NCBI GenBank assembly: GCA_033961575.1
Contig: CM066728.1
Coordinates: forward strand, 105,166,852-105,230,851
DNA: 64,000 nt
Direction of reading: 5' to 3'
Source of the DNA: Aselliscus stoliczkanus
Lineage: Eukaryota > Chordata > Mammalia > Chiroptera > Hipposideridae
In this document: piece after piece, positions 23,570 to 36,549 of the stretch
How the letters are laid out: every line of letters begins with the position of its first letter
Numbering within the stretch: the stretch's first letter is position 1
Notes under the pieces: model-generated
Database searches by the model: none
The model's input: the letters and a program-made list of their open reading frames with translations, nothing else
Told to the model about the DNA's origin: nothing
Translations under genes and position numbers: made by a program

Positions 23570-24190
23570 TGGAACAATTCACATTCCCACCAAGAGTGCA
23601 CAGGGGTTCACTTTTGTCCACACCACACCGATATTTGTTGTCTCTTGTCTTGTTGATACCAGCCATTCTAATAGGTGTGAAGTGATCTTTTATTGTGGGT
23701 TTCATTTACACTTCCCTAATAATTCATTATATTGAGCACTTTTTCATGTACCCTTTGCCCTTTTATATGTCTTCTTTGAAAAAATTCAGTTCCTCTGCCC
23801 ATTTTTAAATCAGATTGCTTACTCTTCTGCTATTAGGTTATACAAATTCTTTATAAATTTTAGATTTTTAGCCCCTTAACAAATAAGGGGTTTATAAATA
23901 TTTTTCTCCCATTCTGTAGGTTGCTTCTTCATTTTGTTGATTATTTCTTTTGCTGTGAATAAGCTTGTTACTTTGAGAGGGTGCCACTTATTGATTTTCC
24001 TTTTTGTTGTTGGTGCCTTTGGTGGTATACCCAGGAAATTGCTGTCAGACTAAAGTCAAAGCTTTTTCCCTTTGTCTTCTTCTAGGAGTTTTACAGTTAG
24101 GTCTTATGTGTAAGTCTTTCATCTATTTCGAGTTCATGTTTGTGAATCCCGGGAGACAGGGTTACAATTTCATTCTTCTGCATGTTACAA
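23570..24190 (-). mobile_element. L1 ORF2/3' UTR fragment
   Basis: Plus strand reads as reversed L1: CATTCCCACCAAGAGTGCAC, CATTCTAATAGGTGTGAAGT, 'TTCCCTAATAATTCATTATA', 'ATTCTTTATAAATTTTAGAT', 'TTCTTCTAGGAGTTTTACAG' and 'TTTCATCTATTTCGAGTTCA'. Neither L1 end is present. The short plus-strand open frame inside is antisense to L1. Confidence 0.85.
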
Positions 24191-24204
24191 CCACATGTGT
24201 TTGA

Positions 24205-24405
24205 TGGAAAATTGTTCCCCCAGTCAAACCTCAAATGAGCTCCCAGCCCCAGCCAACCTCCTGTCTGGATTCCTGTGAGACACCTAAAGCAAGTAATTCA
24301 GCTCAGCTATCCTCAGGTTTCCACACGCCCTGGATAACAAATGCATGTTATTTTACAAGGCTAAGCTTGTGGTAATTTGTTATGCCACAAAAGATACAGA
24401 TTTTG
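24205..24405 (+). mobile_element. MaLR LTR, 3' part
   Basis: Degraded end of an ERVL-MaLR LTR: a 'CCCAGCCCCAGCCAACCTCC' block followed by TGTGGTAATTTGTTATGCC, the conserved end of this LTR class. The sequence then continues into the internal region at GATACAGATTTTGGCACC. The 5' half of the LTR is missing. Confidence 0.7.
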
Positions 24406-25835
24406 GCACCTGGAAGTGAGGTGCTACTCTAACAAATAACTAAAAATATTGGAGTGGCTTTAGAATGGGGCAGTGGGCAGAGACTGGGAAAGTTTTGAAA
24501 AGCATGACAAAGACTAAATTTCCTTGAATGGCCAATTGTAAATCAGTACTTCGAGGGCAATGGCCGTGATAGCTCAAAAGGAAGTGAGGAAGATTTTATT
24601 AGAAAATGGAGTCAGGGAGAGCCTTGCTATTTGCTAGCTGAGAGCTTGGTGCAATTCTCTTCAGCAGTTATGTAGAAAGTAAAACATACAAGTATGAACT
24701 TTGTTATTTGCCTGGGCAATTGCGAAGCAAAGTGTTGTAGATGCCACCTGGTTTCTTCTTGCTATTTATAGTAAAACATAAGAGAGAAAAGATCATTTGA
24801 GGAAAGGGCTATTAAAAAGAACTTGATAATGTTGAAAATTCTGAGTTTTCCAGATGAAATATAGTGCTAAAGTAAAAATAAAAAAATAAAAAAATTTCTA
24901 AGAACAGTCAGGAAAGCATAATCTGTAAATAACACTTGGTAGGGCATAAAGCTGAGGATATGACTGTACAAACTTCTCCTTAAATCTCAAAAGATCAATT
25001 GAGAATTCAGTCACAAAACTGGTCCTTTAAAGAGATGGACGTTTTGTCTCAGAACATTTCAATCTAACAACAGGGACTCTAGGAAGCTTATTGACTTTCC
25101 CTCTATCCTCTCAGCATCTAGTCCTAGATAGAAGAATCTAGAAGTGATTTGTGGGCATAGCTTTTATCTAATAGAGTGAACTTCTATGAAATCCACAAAA
25201 GATCCACACAGTTTTTGAGACAATTATTTTAGCAAAAACACTGCCAGCTCAGACAGAAAGGAATAGGGAGAGAAAAAAATGAAGAGTGACTTTCAATCTT
25301 CTGAAATTCTACAGGCAGAAAGCAGGATGCTAAAATCACTCAGTCACTAATACGTGCTACTTTCGTGGAAGAGGAAGGATGCCTGGGAAGCTGGAATGAA
25401 GAACACAGAGGTGGGAGAAAGAGCCCTAGAGAACTCTTCCCAGACTTGGAAGTTTAAGCAGGAAACATCTAACAGTTTCAGGGCGCCACTGTAAAATCAC
25501 TACAGACCAGTGAGTCCTTTGTTCCTTCATTGTTATCCTTTTTGAACAGAAATGTCTACACATGTCATTCTGACGGTTCCACCTCATATGTAGATGTGTA
25601 TAGAAAAGAAACTTGTCACTTTCATTTTATAGATTGACAGGCTGAGAAGAACTTCAGACAGAAGACTCATCCTCACCTGGGTCTGATTTAGGATGAGTAC
25701 TTGAATTTATAACAGATAGTTAAGTGGGATGGCACTCTTGGGGACTTTGGGAGGAGGCGAATGCATATTTCCCTGTGGAAAGGACACGGATCACAGGGGC
25801 CAGAGGATGGACTGTGACAGAGAGATTCTACATGG
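24406..25835 (+). mobile_element. MaLR internal region (MLT1/MST-int type)
   Basis: A long, roughly collinear match to the non-coding internal region of MaLR retrovirus-like elements. Landmarks in order: 'GGAGTGGCTTTAGAATGGGG', GAAAGTTTTGAAAAGCATG, 'CTGGTCCTTTAAAGAGATGG' (25019), 'GAAGTGATTTGTGGGCATAG' (25141), 'CAGGCAGAAAGCAGGATGCT' (25313), GATTGACAGGCTGAGAAGA (25634) and 'GTGGGATGGCACTCTTGGGG'. No open gag or pol frame remains. MaLRs are extinct and non-autonomous. The 3' LTR is not recognised, so the copy is truncated on the right. Confidence 0.75.
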
Positions 25836-26904
25836 CCATGTTATCCCTACCTCTTGAGGTTTACACCCCTCTGAGGTCCTCTTCCTAATCTATTGGTTTT
25901 ACCTAGTTGTTTTTCTCATAGTTACTAAAACACATTTATGCAGGTTAGGTACCTTAAAAGCATTAAGTTAGAGACAGCAATTCTCTGAATGTTATGAAGG
26001 GTTATGTTCCAATGGAACTAATTTTCCCTGATCTCCAATGTCCTCATTGTGTGTTATTATACAACCATTCATCACTGTGATATCAAACACAAGTTAGAGA
26101 TTTGATTTTTTTACCCACATGACGTGCAGGCAGGATTGACTTTTCATCACTGCAAACGTTCAGCTTCTGCTTCATGAACTTATCTTCACTTTGGCTTCTG
26201 CCTGAGTTGCCCCTGACTAATTTTCTTTCTATTCCACTTGACTGAACTGTCCTTAACTGTCAAATACTTCACCTAAAACAACTATCTGTTTTTCTCTTCA
26301 GATTTTCACAATTACTTCTTGTTTACTATACAAGTAGTGATGTATGAGTGTGGTATTTTTACATCAGAAGTTACAGTGAATCAGACCATTGAGAGTTGCT
26401 TGTCTCTTGGCCCACTATGACTGTCTCCCTTTTTTTTTTTCAAATTATGATATGACAAATCAGAAAGATGCTGAGGGATGTGTTACTTACTACAATGGTG
26501 CTTAGAAGGGCTTTGAATATTTATATTTGCCTTCCAGAGTGACATTAAACACTATGCAGTGTAAATGAGGAATATGCACACTTTCCAAAATAATGTAGTG
26601 AAGGATTTACTGGTTAATTACTATTGCCAACCCACATGTTAACATTAATACTAAATAACTTGTAATAATCTCAATCAGAAATATTGAAAATGGTTAAAAT
26701 AGCTATAATACCAAATTATTTCAAATAAATATCCAGTTTTTAATTTTCCCTCAGAAAATGATCTGTTGATAATTTGAGAGAATTGAGTATTATTACATAC
26801 TTGTTGATTAAAATTATAACTAGTGAGATACAGAAATGAATGCCAATAAGTTGGGTTAGTAAAGCAACAAAAAATCTAACTATTAATCACTTCATCAAAA
26901 ATAC
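25836..26904. other. Unassigned sequence
   Basis: Nothing recognised. Confidence 0.4.
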
Positions 26905-26957
<53 letters not shown>

Positions 26958-26960
26958 GGG

Positions 26961-27010
<50 letters not shown>

Positions 27011-27013
27011 AAG
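26905..27013. repeat. (GT)n followed by (GA)n compound microsatellite
   Basis: GT units to 26947, then GA units with GGGG and CAGA interruptions to about 27013. Confidence 0.97.
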
Positions 27014-27604
27014 AACTCCAGACAGCATATTGCATATATTTTCTTCATATACATTTTACATATTGAGATACATGGTGGCCAGGACTTAATATACCATAAA
27101 TCATAAGTATTTAAGAAGCACTTATATTTGAATGCTATAACACATATTTTCTACGATGCCCTCCCTATGTTGGCAGAATGTCTAATAGAGAAGTATGCTC
27201 CAAATATACACATTACGATCACTCCCAAATTTTGATGCAGAAACTTGGAGCAGAAATACCCTGTGTATTTAACAAGCATTCAAATATTTCTATGTCACCC
27301 ATGTAATACTGTGTGGAACACTGTATGGAGACCTCTACTTCCAAACTTCCCAATTAAACAGTACTGATACAAGCTGTATTGCCCATTTGGGATGATTTGG
27401 AAATAAGGTTGCATTTATAGAGAACTTTCATGTACTTGTAAATCAGCCCATATGGGTTTCCTGGAAATTCCTTTTCACTGGTTAGGCAACTGAAATATCA
27501 AATTCTAAACAAAGAAAATTGCACTAAGTTGAATTAACAACAACAACACCTAAAACACCACTGATAGCTGAATGTGATCAATCTCCATGACATTGCAAGA
27601 TACT
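27014..27604. other. Unassigned sequence
   Basis: No family recognised; the right end may contain further degraded L1. Confidence 0.4.
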
Positions 27605-28110
27605 CTGAAAAGCCACAATTATTTTGAAAAATATCAAAATTGGAAGACTGGTACATTCTAATTTCCAAACTGAACTATAAATCTACAGTAATACAAACAG
27701 TGGCACTAGTATAAGGGCAGATATATAAATCAATGGAATAGATCTGAGAGTCAAGAAAACAACCACACATGAATGGTTGATTGCTTTTTCACCAGCAGAC
27801 CAAGACCACTTAATTGGGAAATTAATGGTTCCATCAACTGGACTTCCACATGCACAAGAATGAAATTAAACTATATTTCACCAAATATAACAATAAACTC
27901 AAGGAAGATCAAAGACCTAAATATAAGAATTAAAACTATGTAAATTCGAAGAAAACACAGGGTTAAATTTTATGACCTTGAAATTAGCAGTGGTTTCGTA
28001 GATATGATGTCAAAGGTACAAATAACAGAAGAAAGAATAGATAAATTGGGCTTCATCAAAATTAACTTTTGTGCATCAAAGGACACTACCTAGCTAGTGA
28101 AAAGTAAGAA
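27605..28110 (+). mobile_element. Old L1 ORF2 fragment
   Basis: Diverged ORF2 blocks: 'AATTGGAAGACTGGTACATT', 'AAATCAATGGAATAGATCTG', 'AGTCAAGAAAACAACCACAC', 'GCTTCATCAAAATTAACTTT' and 'TGTGCATCAAAGGACACTAC'. Stops and indels throughout. Confidence 0.75.
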
Positions 28111-28173
28111 TGGTTCTGAAAATATGATGTGATATTAATTACAGAGAGCAAGTTTACGAAAATATATGTTGAT

Positions 28174-28187
28174 TAAAAGGACAGTGC
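28174..28187. repeat. 5' target-site duplication of L1
   Basis: TAAAAGGACAGTGC corresponds to AAAAAAGACAGTGC at 28594-28607. Alignment in the A-rich half is uncertain because the 3' copy merges with the L1 A-tail. Confidence 0.75.
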
Positions 28188-28593
28188 TTTCAGTTTTATA
28201 TCCCACATATCAGTGAAATCATATGGTTCTCGACTTTTTCTGTGTGACTTATTTCACTTAGCATAGTAATCTCAAGATCCATCCATTTTGTCACAAATTT
28301 CATCTTTTTTTATGCCACAGTATAATAAAATTGAAAGCAACAAAGGAACAAGACAAACAAATAAAGAAACAAAACTCATAGACACAGACAACAGTTTAGT
28401 GGTTACCAGAGGGTAAGGAGGGAGAGGGGTGGTAGATGAAGATAAACAGCGTCAAATATATGGTGATGGAAGGAGAACAGACTCTGGGTGGTGAACACAC
28501 AATGTGATATATAGGTGATGTATTACAGAATTGTGCACTTGAAACCTATGTAATTTTACCAACCATTGTCACCCCAATAAATTTTAATAATAA
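28188..28593 (+). mobile_element. Truncated L1 with 5' inversion
   Basis: 28321-28593 is an L1 3' end on the plus strand (TTGAAAGCAACAAAGGAAC to CCCCAATAAATTTTAATAAT). 28188-28320 is the adjoining upstream L1 sequence in reverse (TTTCAGTTTTATATCCCACA, GTGACTTATTTCACTTAGC). A few L1 bases (ATAAAA-TGAAAG) are present on both arms. A TSD flanks the whole unit, so this is a single twin-primed insertion. Confidence 0.88.
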
Positions 28594-28607
28594 AAAAAAG
28601 ACAGTGC
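28594..28607. repeat. 3' target-site duplication of L1
   Basis: AAAAAAGACAGTGC, matching 28174-28187 with mismatches confined to the A-rich part. Confidence 0.75.
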
Positions 28608-28974
28608 ATGTTTTATACATTTTAAAACAAACAATGTAGCACTTGGACTTATTTATGGATAGATATATTATAGGTATATTATTAAACAAAAACAACAAAA
28701 CCAAAAATTTGAAGAAAACTATCCAACTTCACAATAATGTCTTCCATTTCATTCACAATTAAAAAAAAATGTACACTCTACAGTGAGAATTCTAATTATA
28801 TGCAGTTTGGGGTTTTACTGTTTTAAACTGGAAAGCAACAACAGAAGTAAAATTATGAATGGAAATGTTTAAGTTATAACAACTTTGCTAGTATCCTTTT
28901 TTAAAATTGTAACTAAAGGGACTTCTTTAAGAAAAAAAAATGATAAAAATATGTGGATAATTAAATGGCAATGA
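28608..28974. other. Unassigned AT-rich sequence
   Basis: Nothing recognised. Confidence 0.4.
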
Positions 28975-29860
28975 ACAGTTACTTTAAATGTAAATGGATC
29001 AAATGCTCTAATCAAAAGAGTTAGGGTGGCTGAATAGATAAGAAAATAAGAACCTTACATATACTGCCTATAAGAGACTCACTTCAGATTGAAAGACACA
29101 CAGAGACTGAAAATAAAGGAATGGTAAAAGATATTTCATGAAAACAGAAATGAAAAAATGCATCTGGGGTAGCAATTCTTATACCAGACAAAATAGGCTT
29201 TAAAACAAAGGCTATAACAAGAGTCAAAGAAGGACCCAGTAATCCCAATTTTGGATATTTATCTGAAGAAACCCAAAACACTGCTTTGAAGGGACATATG
29301 TATCCATATGTTTATGCAGCATTGTTTACAATGACCAAGAATGTGGAGACAGCCTGGGTGTCCATCAGTGGATGAACGGATAAAGAAGAGGTGGTACATA
29401 TATGCAATGGAAAACTACTCAGCCATAAAAAAGAATGACATCTTGCCATCTGCAACAATGGAGTAAGTCAGACAGAGAAATACAAATGCCATATGATCTC
29501 ACATATATGTGGAATCTAAAAAACAAAGTGAATGAACAAACAAAACAAACAAACTCATAGATACAGAGACCATTTTGAGAGTTGCCAGATAGGAGTGGGG
29601 TTGGGGGTTGGTAAAAAGGGGAAGACATTAAGGAGTACTAATTGTTTTCCACAGTAGTCAAGGGGATGTAGGGTATAGCATAAGGAATATAATCAATAAT
29701 ATTGTAATAACTATGCATGGTATCAGGAGGGTACTAGATTTATTGGGATGATCACTTCATAAGTTATATAAATGTCTAGTCACTATGTTGTACACCTTAA
29801 ACTAATATAATATTTTATGTTAATTATAATTGAAAAAATTAAAAATATATTAGAAAAATA
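28975..29860 (+). mobile_element. L1 with large internal deletion
   Basis: The left part (to about 29235) matches the endonuclease-domain end of ORF2: AAATGGATCAAATGCTCTAA, 'AGAGACTCACTTCAGATTGA', 'GGGGTAGCAATTCTTATACC'. It jumps directly to the last part of ORF2 (CCAGTAATCCCAATTTTGG, 'GGTGTCCATCAGTGGATGAA') and the 3' UTR, ending at 'CTATGTTGTACACCTTAAAC' and an A-rich tail. About 3 kb of ORF2 including the reverse transcriptase domain is absent. Non-functional. Confidence 0.85.
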
Positions 29861-32800
29861 TTTGATGGGTAGTGAAGAATGAACATTGAGTTGACACCTC
29901 CCTAAGTATGAAGTCAATACTCTTAATATCAAAAAAAAAGTCCCAAAACCAAGACCAGAATATAATCTAGGCTAATGGGAGAAAATACTAATATAATAAG
30001 CTGAAAGAGGTGAAGTTAATGTCCTTTGGAGAGAGAGAAATTATTAGAGAGAAGGGGTAGGCAGAAGACTAATATTCCTTAAATGAACATTTCTAAAATT
30101 ATTTAATTCTTTAAAACATGTGTATATATACTGTTGCTAATATTTTAATTGAACAATCAGATAAAAGGGAAATGTATTCTCAATAGAGGCAGCTTTCAGT
30201 GCTTCTAATAAGGACATGATCTTTTTTTTCAATTAGGAATGTTTAAAAATGACAAATTCTAGTTCATAAATAATTTAAAACTTTAAAAAGCATAGAAATA
30301 AAGAATTATTAGTAAATCTTTGATAGTTAATGTTATAACCATTTAATCTTAGATTACAGCAATGAAAATGTCAAAGAAGATATCATTTTTCCACTAATGA
30401 AGATCGGGCAGATCCCAATTTAAATTTGTACTCTAGTTGTCTCTGAAGCTAAGTTTCCTTTACATATGTACAGTTCTTAGGGGTAAACAAAAACTACTTT
30501 AAAATATATACATTTTAAAAACCATCACATTGCTTAATGACAATTCAGATGATGCACCATAGCCTAGAAGTACGCATCATATTAAATAATACTGTCATAT
30601 AACACACAGTGAAGCTTGTATATCGTCATTACCGAGGTAGGAATTAATAGATAGTAGTGTTGCTATAATAAATCTTATATCTTAAAAAAGTATAATAGCA
30701 AAGCTTATGCAATGTGCATCTTCCCTCAGGATTCTAGTTAATCATTAAACTGCCACCATTTAGGTTCCTTTGTGGTTGCTATGATTTCTCATGGGCAATA
30801 GGACAACTGGGCTGCTCATCCAATAATATTAAATTTAATTGAATGAATTGCACAGATTATGTTAAATGTTAAATACAGAGTAGAATGAATAAACCAGTTT
30901 TTCACCTAGAATGTGTGTTGGGAAAGAGATTCTGATGGAAATGCTTTTCAAAATTGCATTATTCATAATATCTTCAATTGACTTTGAAATCCTCTGATAA
31001 TATTTTTTAGTGATTATGTTTGCTGGTTAAAGGTGCTGAGAAGGTTCATTTTATGTCAAAGGAGACCACTAAAAAATAATATCCTAGATCATTGAAGGAA
31101 AAAATTTGCTAATATATAATATTCCAACTGACCATAATGCCTAACTCATATCCCTTCAGTCTTCCTAAAAGACATGTGTTCTCAAGTAATTTCTCTCCTT
31201 CACACTCTTCAATAAGTCCTCATTATTTCCACTTAGAAGTCCATATGTATTGGTTGCCATTGTGGTTTTTTTCACCACCTCACAAGTTTGAATGTTTGGA
31301 CTTTGTGTCTCAATTGTAGTGACAAACTGTGTGATGAGCCCAATTTATCAGATTTCCCTCATTTGTATATATTAGCTTACCTAGTTGCCTCTATGTGGAA
31401 GGGCACTTGTACTCTTTTATTGTCACTCCTTCCCAATAAAGAGGTACTTATTCCTCATCATTTAAATTTATTTCTTGGGCCATTGTTTCCCTGACTCTTC
31501 TGTTACTTCCTCCAATTCTTGGCAATGACTGACCACTTCCTCCCCTGAGCTTCTCTTTTAACCTTTACAGAAATTTATATCAATTACAAAGTTGTGCTGC
31601 ATTGTGGAGCATCTGACCACTCCTAGGACAAGCTCAGCAGGGTGTAGAGTCTACATGACTCATTTCTGTACCCCTTGTACCTACAGAGAAGAGGTACAAG
31701 CTGAGATCTGCAAAGCCACACCAAAAATATGTGGCATATTTTGAGTTAATAAGACTTTTCTCATATGTCTTGGTTGTAATAGCCCAAGAAGTAGCATTAA
31801 CAGACTTATTATTTCAGAGTCCTAAAATAGATTATTAATTCCATTAATACTGTCATGCTCAGTAAATGAACGTATTTGCTATTTATTGAGGAAGGCCAAA
31901 ACAAACAAAAACTAGTTGAGTATATGTTACATATGTAAGTGAAGAAGAGAAAATATTGTGAGTCAATTATTTCCATATTCTAGGCCATATAAATATGCTA
32001 CCCTTCAGGAAGTATATTTAATCTATCCAGTGTAATTTTCTGAGTGGAAAAAGCAATGATAGCTTTAAAATGTTTAAAATAGCATATATCAACATGGACA
32101 TTACTGTATATTCTCTTATGGCCTGATTATATATGAGTACAAAATTATAGAACAATATCTAGTATATTTGTTACTGAAAATCATTCTTTTATTGTGGATA
32201 TCACTGAAAACAAAGCAACGACATTCCTAAACAAATGTAAGAACCTCTATAAAAATTAATACTTTCAGAATGATTTGGATTTTCAAGAAATGATGCCAAT
32301 ATGGTAGCTTTTCTTTCTTAGATTCCATGCTCTTAGGTCCTGAGTTGTGTGATTATAGCAATCACGGAAGAGCCTAACAACAGTTTCTTTTCAAATGAAG
32401 AGGTATGACACAAGGACATGACTTCAGAGAAGTTGGCTGTTGGATGATAATGTTAGCATATCTGAAGACAGAAGCTTTCCACTGCCACCAGGAGAAACGG
32501 AAACAAACACCTGCCTTATATTTGACCGTTAGTAGCCCTGTCAAGTTCTCTTTCTCATGATCTGATAACCAGACTCTCCCTGATCATCCACCATCACTAG
32601 TAATTCTGGGAACTGACAAGCCGATTCATTCCCATGTATATTGCAAGCTTCCTTTCTTCATTTTCTCCAGTTCTCTCCTGTCATCTTACAAGGCCTCTGC
32701 CATTTACACCACCAGTTTTGTGCTCAATAAGGCAGCAGTTCCCGAGGCAATTCTCACTGAGGCAACAGATTACCCAGAGCACTGGCCTCTGAGTCGGAAG

Positions 32801-33415
32801 CTGTGAGATGGATTTAGCATCATTAGTCACTGTGGGACCTGAGGGCACTCACCTACGTCTCCTGAAATACTTTTAAATCACCCACACGAACAAAACAAAA
32901 AAAACAACAAAAAATACCGCCAAAACAGTAAAATAGAGAAAGAAGATTATAAGCTCTTTTTTGCAGGGTCCACATCTTATTCCTTTTTTCTATCCCATTC
33001 TGGATCACAGCAGGAACATGATTAATTGCTGAATTGAACAATCCATTCTTATTTCAACTACATGATAATTAAATCACTATAAAACTATATCCTGGAAAAT
33101 CAGTTAATACATTTTACCATGGTGGGGGTATTTTCGGGTCTCAAGTAGAAAATATATCAATTATGGATTTGTTTTTAAAAGTTCTATAAATATATCCTCA
33201 TTCTCAAAAATACATATGCCCATCACTCATTGTGCCATTCTGATTCCCAAATTGTATTCAATCCTGGCTTCTTCATGCTTTGCTTTGTCTATTTGTTATA
33301 TGAGGCTTTCAATCAAACTATCTTAACACTTACTAGCTTAACCTACAACTGTTTTATTATATCTCATGATTTCATTAGGGCTTGGTTGTATGACTCTTCA
33401 GTTCTAGATGGTATT
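29861..33415. other. Long unassigned stretch
   Basis: About 3.5 kb of AT-rich sequence with no repeat family, microsatellite or gene that I recognise. Short open frames have no motif. Ancient repeats may be hidden. Confidence 0.4.
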
Positions 33416-33419
33416 TAGC

Positions 33420-33735
33420 TGGCAGCTAGATTATGCTGGAAAGTCAAAGATGGTTCTATTTACATGCCTGGCATCTTGGTGTGGATGGCTCAAAATCGGG
33501 TTCTCTAGATCACTGTCCACAGAGTCTGTTTTCTCTAGATAGTCCCTTCAGCAGAGCAGTTGTGTTTTGTAAGTGAGGGCTCAGCTGTAAGGGCCCAAAA
33601 CAGAGCTGCTGGCTCCGCTCTATTTGTCAAAGCCATCACAGGGTCAAAGCCAGAGGAGGTAGGCCAACTTCTCAGTGGGAGGTGATGTGCAAAAGTCTGG
33701 CCATTTTTGACCACCACGTACATCTGTCTTAACTT
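33420..33735 (-). mobile_element. MaLR-like LTR fragment
   Basis: Plus strand shows reversed LTR blocks: 'GGCATCTTGGTGTGGATGGC', 'GATAGTCCCTTCAGCAGAGC', 'AAAGCCATCACAGGGTCAAA' and 'TCAGTGGGAGGTGATGTGCA'. These fit the U3 part of an old MLT1-type LTR. Ends are approximate. Confidence 0.5.
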
Positions 33736-34087
33736 GCTTGACGACTGTGGCAACATGAAATCAACTTTCTAGTACCTGCTTTTTTAGAAGTATTTAACTT
33801 GAAATTTTGCATTTAAAATTTTGAATGCTAGGCAACTCAGACCTAATTTCCTTGATTTTCACATGAATTTGTTTTGGCTGTAACTCTTTTATAATAATAT
33901 CCATCACAGTTAATTTCATTCGTCTGCTTGGCAACCCGTATGTTTCTTTTTTCCCTTATGCTCCATAAATAGCCCTCTAGCATTTAGCATCTGTCAAAGT
34001 GGTTGACATACCTTTAGAAGAGATGGAGATCTTGTGAGGGATGCCCACGTTGCTGTTCTCCATGCTGGAATGTAAAAACAAGCTTCC

Positions 34088-34091
<4 letters not shown>
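33736..34091. other. Unassigned sequence
   Basis: Nothing recognised. Confidence 0.4.
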
Positions 34092-34130
<39 letters not shown>

Positions 34131-34170
34131 GCGTGTGTGTGTGTGTGTTTGTGAGAGAGAGAGAGAGAGA
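34092..34170. repeat. (GT)n/(GA)n compound microsatellite
   Basis: About 32 GT units with GC interruptions pass into GAGAGA. The minus-strand His-Thr run is its translation. Confidence 0.97.
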
Positions 34171-35329
34171 TATGTCAACAAAGGATATGTGTTCCTCGCT
34201 TTATTTTTCTTAACTGTAATCAATCGTGTTTTGTACTTCTAATCTCGTGAATTACCATTCAATTCTGAATGCTAATATGATATCGTATCCATTACCATAA
34301 TTTAAGTAATGACAAGTAATGACATTTGTTTAATCTGTGGGTCCAGATCAAATATTTTAGTCTTTATTTGCTACTCCTCAATGACAAATTTGTCTGAATT
34401 CTAAATACCACTACACACTATTCACACTCATAACTGAAGGTGACATAACTGTATACTTTACAGTGCTAAAGTCTCCTCAGGGGCATAATCCCACATTCAT
34501 AATATGCAAATTATTTACCTAAAATGGAAAACAAGGTGGAGTTCATTTACTGTGCACTATATACAAAGTTCAGTGCTAGGATTTTGATATTTAATAGTCG
34601 CTACAAATGTGTATATTAAAACTGTTGTTATCATTTTCTAGTTAACTAAACTAAGCCAGAATGAGATCAATCCAGCTGACATCTATGTCTGTGTGTCCTC
34701 ATGAACATTACTTGCTGTTGGGGGAACAACCACATAACACTTTATGTTGTTCTGTTGCAAAACATAGCCAACCACCAAGTGAATCAAATAATCATGGATG
34801 AAACGCATGTGAGGGACTTAGGTTTGCATTATTCCAGCTGGCCATGTGCTTACTTAAAAACTACGGATTCCCTTACGATGGAATAAGGAGGGAATGGATA
34901 TTAATGCACGAGCTGTCTATTAACACCAAAATGGTGAGAGTAGATGAATAATTTTGACAAATAAATACACAGGCAAAACTGAAGAGCCATGCAGGAAGAA
35001 GAGACCAATTGAATTCAGTCTAATATGCCCAGTGTAAACGAGGAATTCTTGAATTGGTGTAAATATGTTTATCCAGGTCATGCAAGTTAGAGAGCCTCGG
35101 GGGAAGCTGAACCTGTTGTTTCTCTAGCTGACCTAGGTCAGTATACTTAATAAAAGATGCACTTTAAATACATATTCTATTAACTGATCAGTACTGTTAC
35201 ATGCAGGAAGCATGCACTGAGACAAGGCACTGGCTCTAATCCTTGTGTCTTATTTGAAATATCCACAGAATTTATCAGTCTAGGATTGGATTGTGGTTCT
35301 GTGGACTTTCAGTGTCCTTGCAATGACCT
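34171..35329. other. Unassigned sequence
   Basis: No family recognised. Confidence 0.4.
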
Positions 35330-36300
35330 GGAAATTGGGGACCCACCCCCCCTAAAAAAGAGGAATCATAAGAGACATTAAAGGCACACTGAGCTGGTTA
35401 CTGCGGATATAATGGAGACACTGATCAACACATATCCTCAGTTAAGGAGGAAGCAAGGTCAGGAACGGTACTCAAGGAGTGGTACCATCAGAATGCGATG
35501 CACACGCAAAACAAACGGTCCTGGTTAGAACTTTAATTAGGTCAATGTATGCTCGATCCATTCTGTTAGGTCAGGATATGCTTGATTTGCGGCTAAGTTC
35601 AGGAACTGAGGTTTGATTTCTGGACCGTAAGGTTATATGGAGGTAACTGTCCCTAAGGGCAGTGCAGGAGGATTGCCAGGAGGGGAAAAGGAAGGTTCAC
35701 AGCCTGTAACATGGGGATTAAATCATTACTCTGCAGGGTTTGGCCAAGAACTTGGGGAGAATGCGAGGAAGACCAGAAAGACAGCAATGCTTACAGAATT
35801 CTAGCAGATAACACTCAGCATGTTTTTCTTCTTGGAAGTGAAAGGAAAGGGATAGTCCTGGAGCTGCAGGACTGGGAAACAAAGCATGTGAGAAAGGAGC
35901 TCCTCAGCTCTAACTCACAGAAAGCGTGATTCCAGGAGCAATTGGAGCTGCAAATGATTGGCACAAGTGTCCTCCTTGTCACTTCGCACAGCTTCTGCCG
36001 TATGTGTCACTGTTCTGATTGCCTCCTACTCATCCCATTGGTGAGGGTGGGGTTCCTCACCCTAATCAGGACCAGATGTCCTAACATGTGACATTCCACA
36101 CTAGACAGATGAAAATGGTAGCAGCTGAGTTGTCACATCCACTCACAACCCAGGGTAGGAAGAGAGTGTTCCCTGGAGGTCCCCGCGGTGTTGCACTCAG
36201 GGATACACGGACAAGAAAGGATTGCGGGAGGCAGCTTTGTAGTAACATGATGATGAGGTGTCCTGGTTCCAACAAAACGATGTGGTTGTCTTGTTGAAAT
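35330..36300. other. GC-richer block of unknown origin
   Basis: Richer in GC and CpG than its neighbours, starting at ACCCACCCCCCCT. It contains short open frames at 35711-35929 (+) and overlapping frames at 36081-36384. None shows a domain, and there is no clear LTR end, poly(A) tail or TSD. It could be internal sequence of an endogenous retrovirus, an old pseudogene or a regulatory island. I cannot decide. Confidence 0.35.
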
Positions 36301-36549
36301 CATTTTTAGGGCCTTTTTTGTCTTCCAAATTTCCTGAAGTGAGATTTTCCTAACTGATTTGCTGCAAATGAACACAAGCTCCAATTTATTCTCCTATATG
36401 ATGAGTTTTCTTAGACACATGCTGCATACCTGTTTCCAATGCTGCATACTTGAAGTTTTTATAAGAAAGCAATGCTCTACTTGTAAGAACTTTTGATTAC
36501 ATAATCATGCCTATTGTCAAGCAAACCACTTTGAAGCTCAGTATCTAAA
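36301..36549. other. Unassigned sequence
   Basis: Nothing recognised. Confidence 0.4.
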
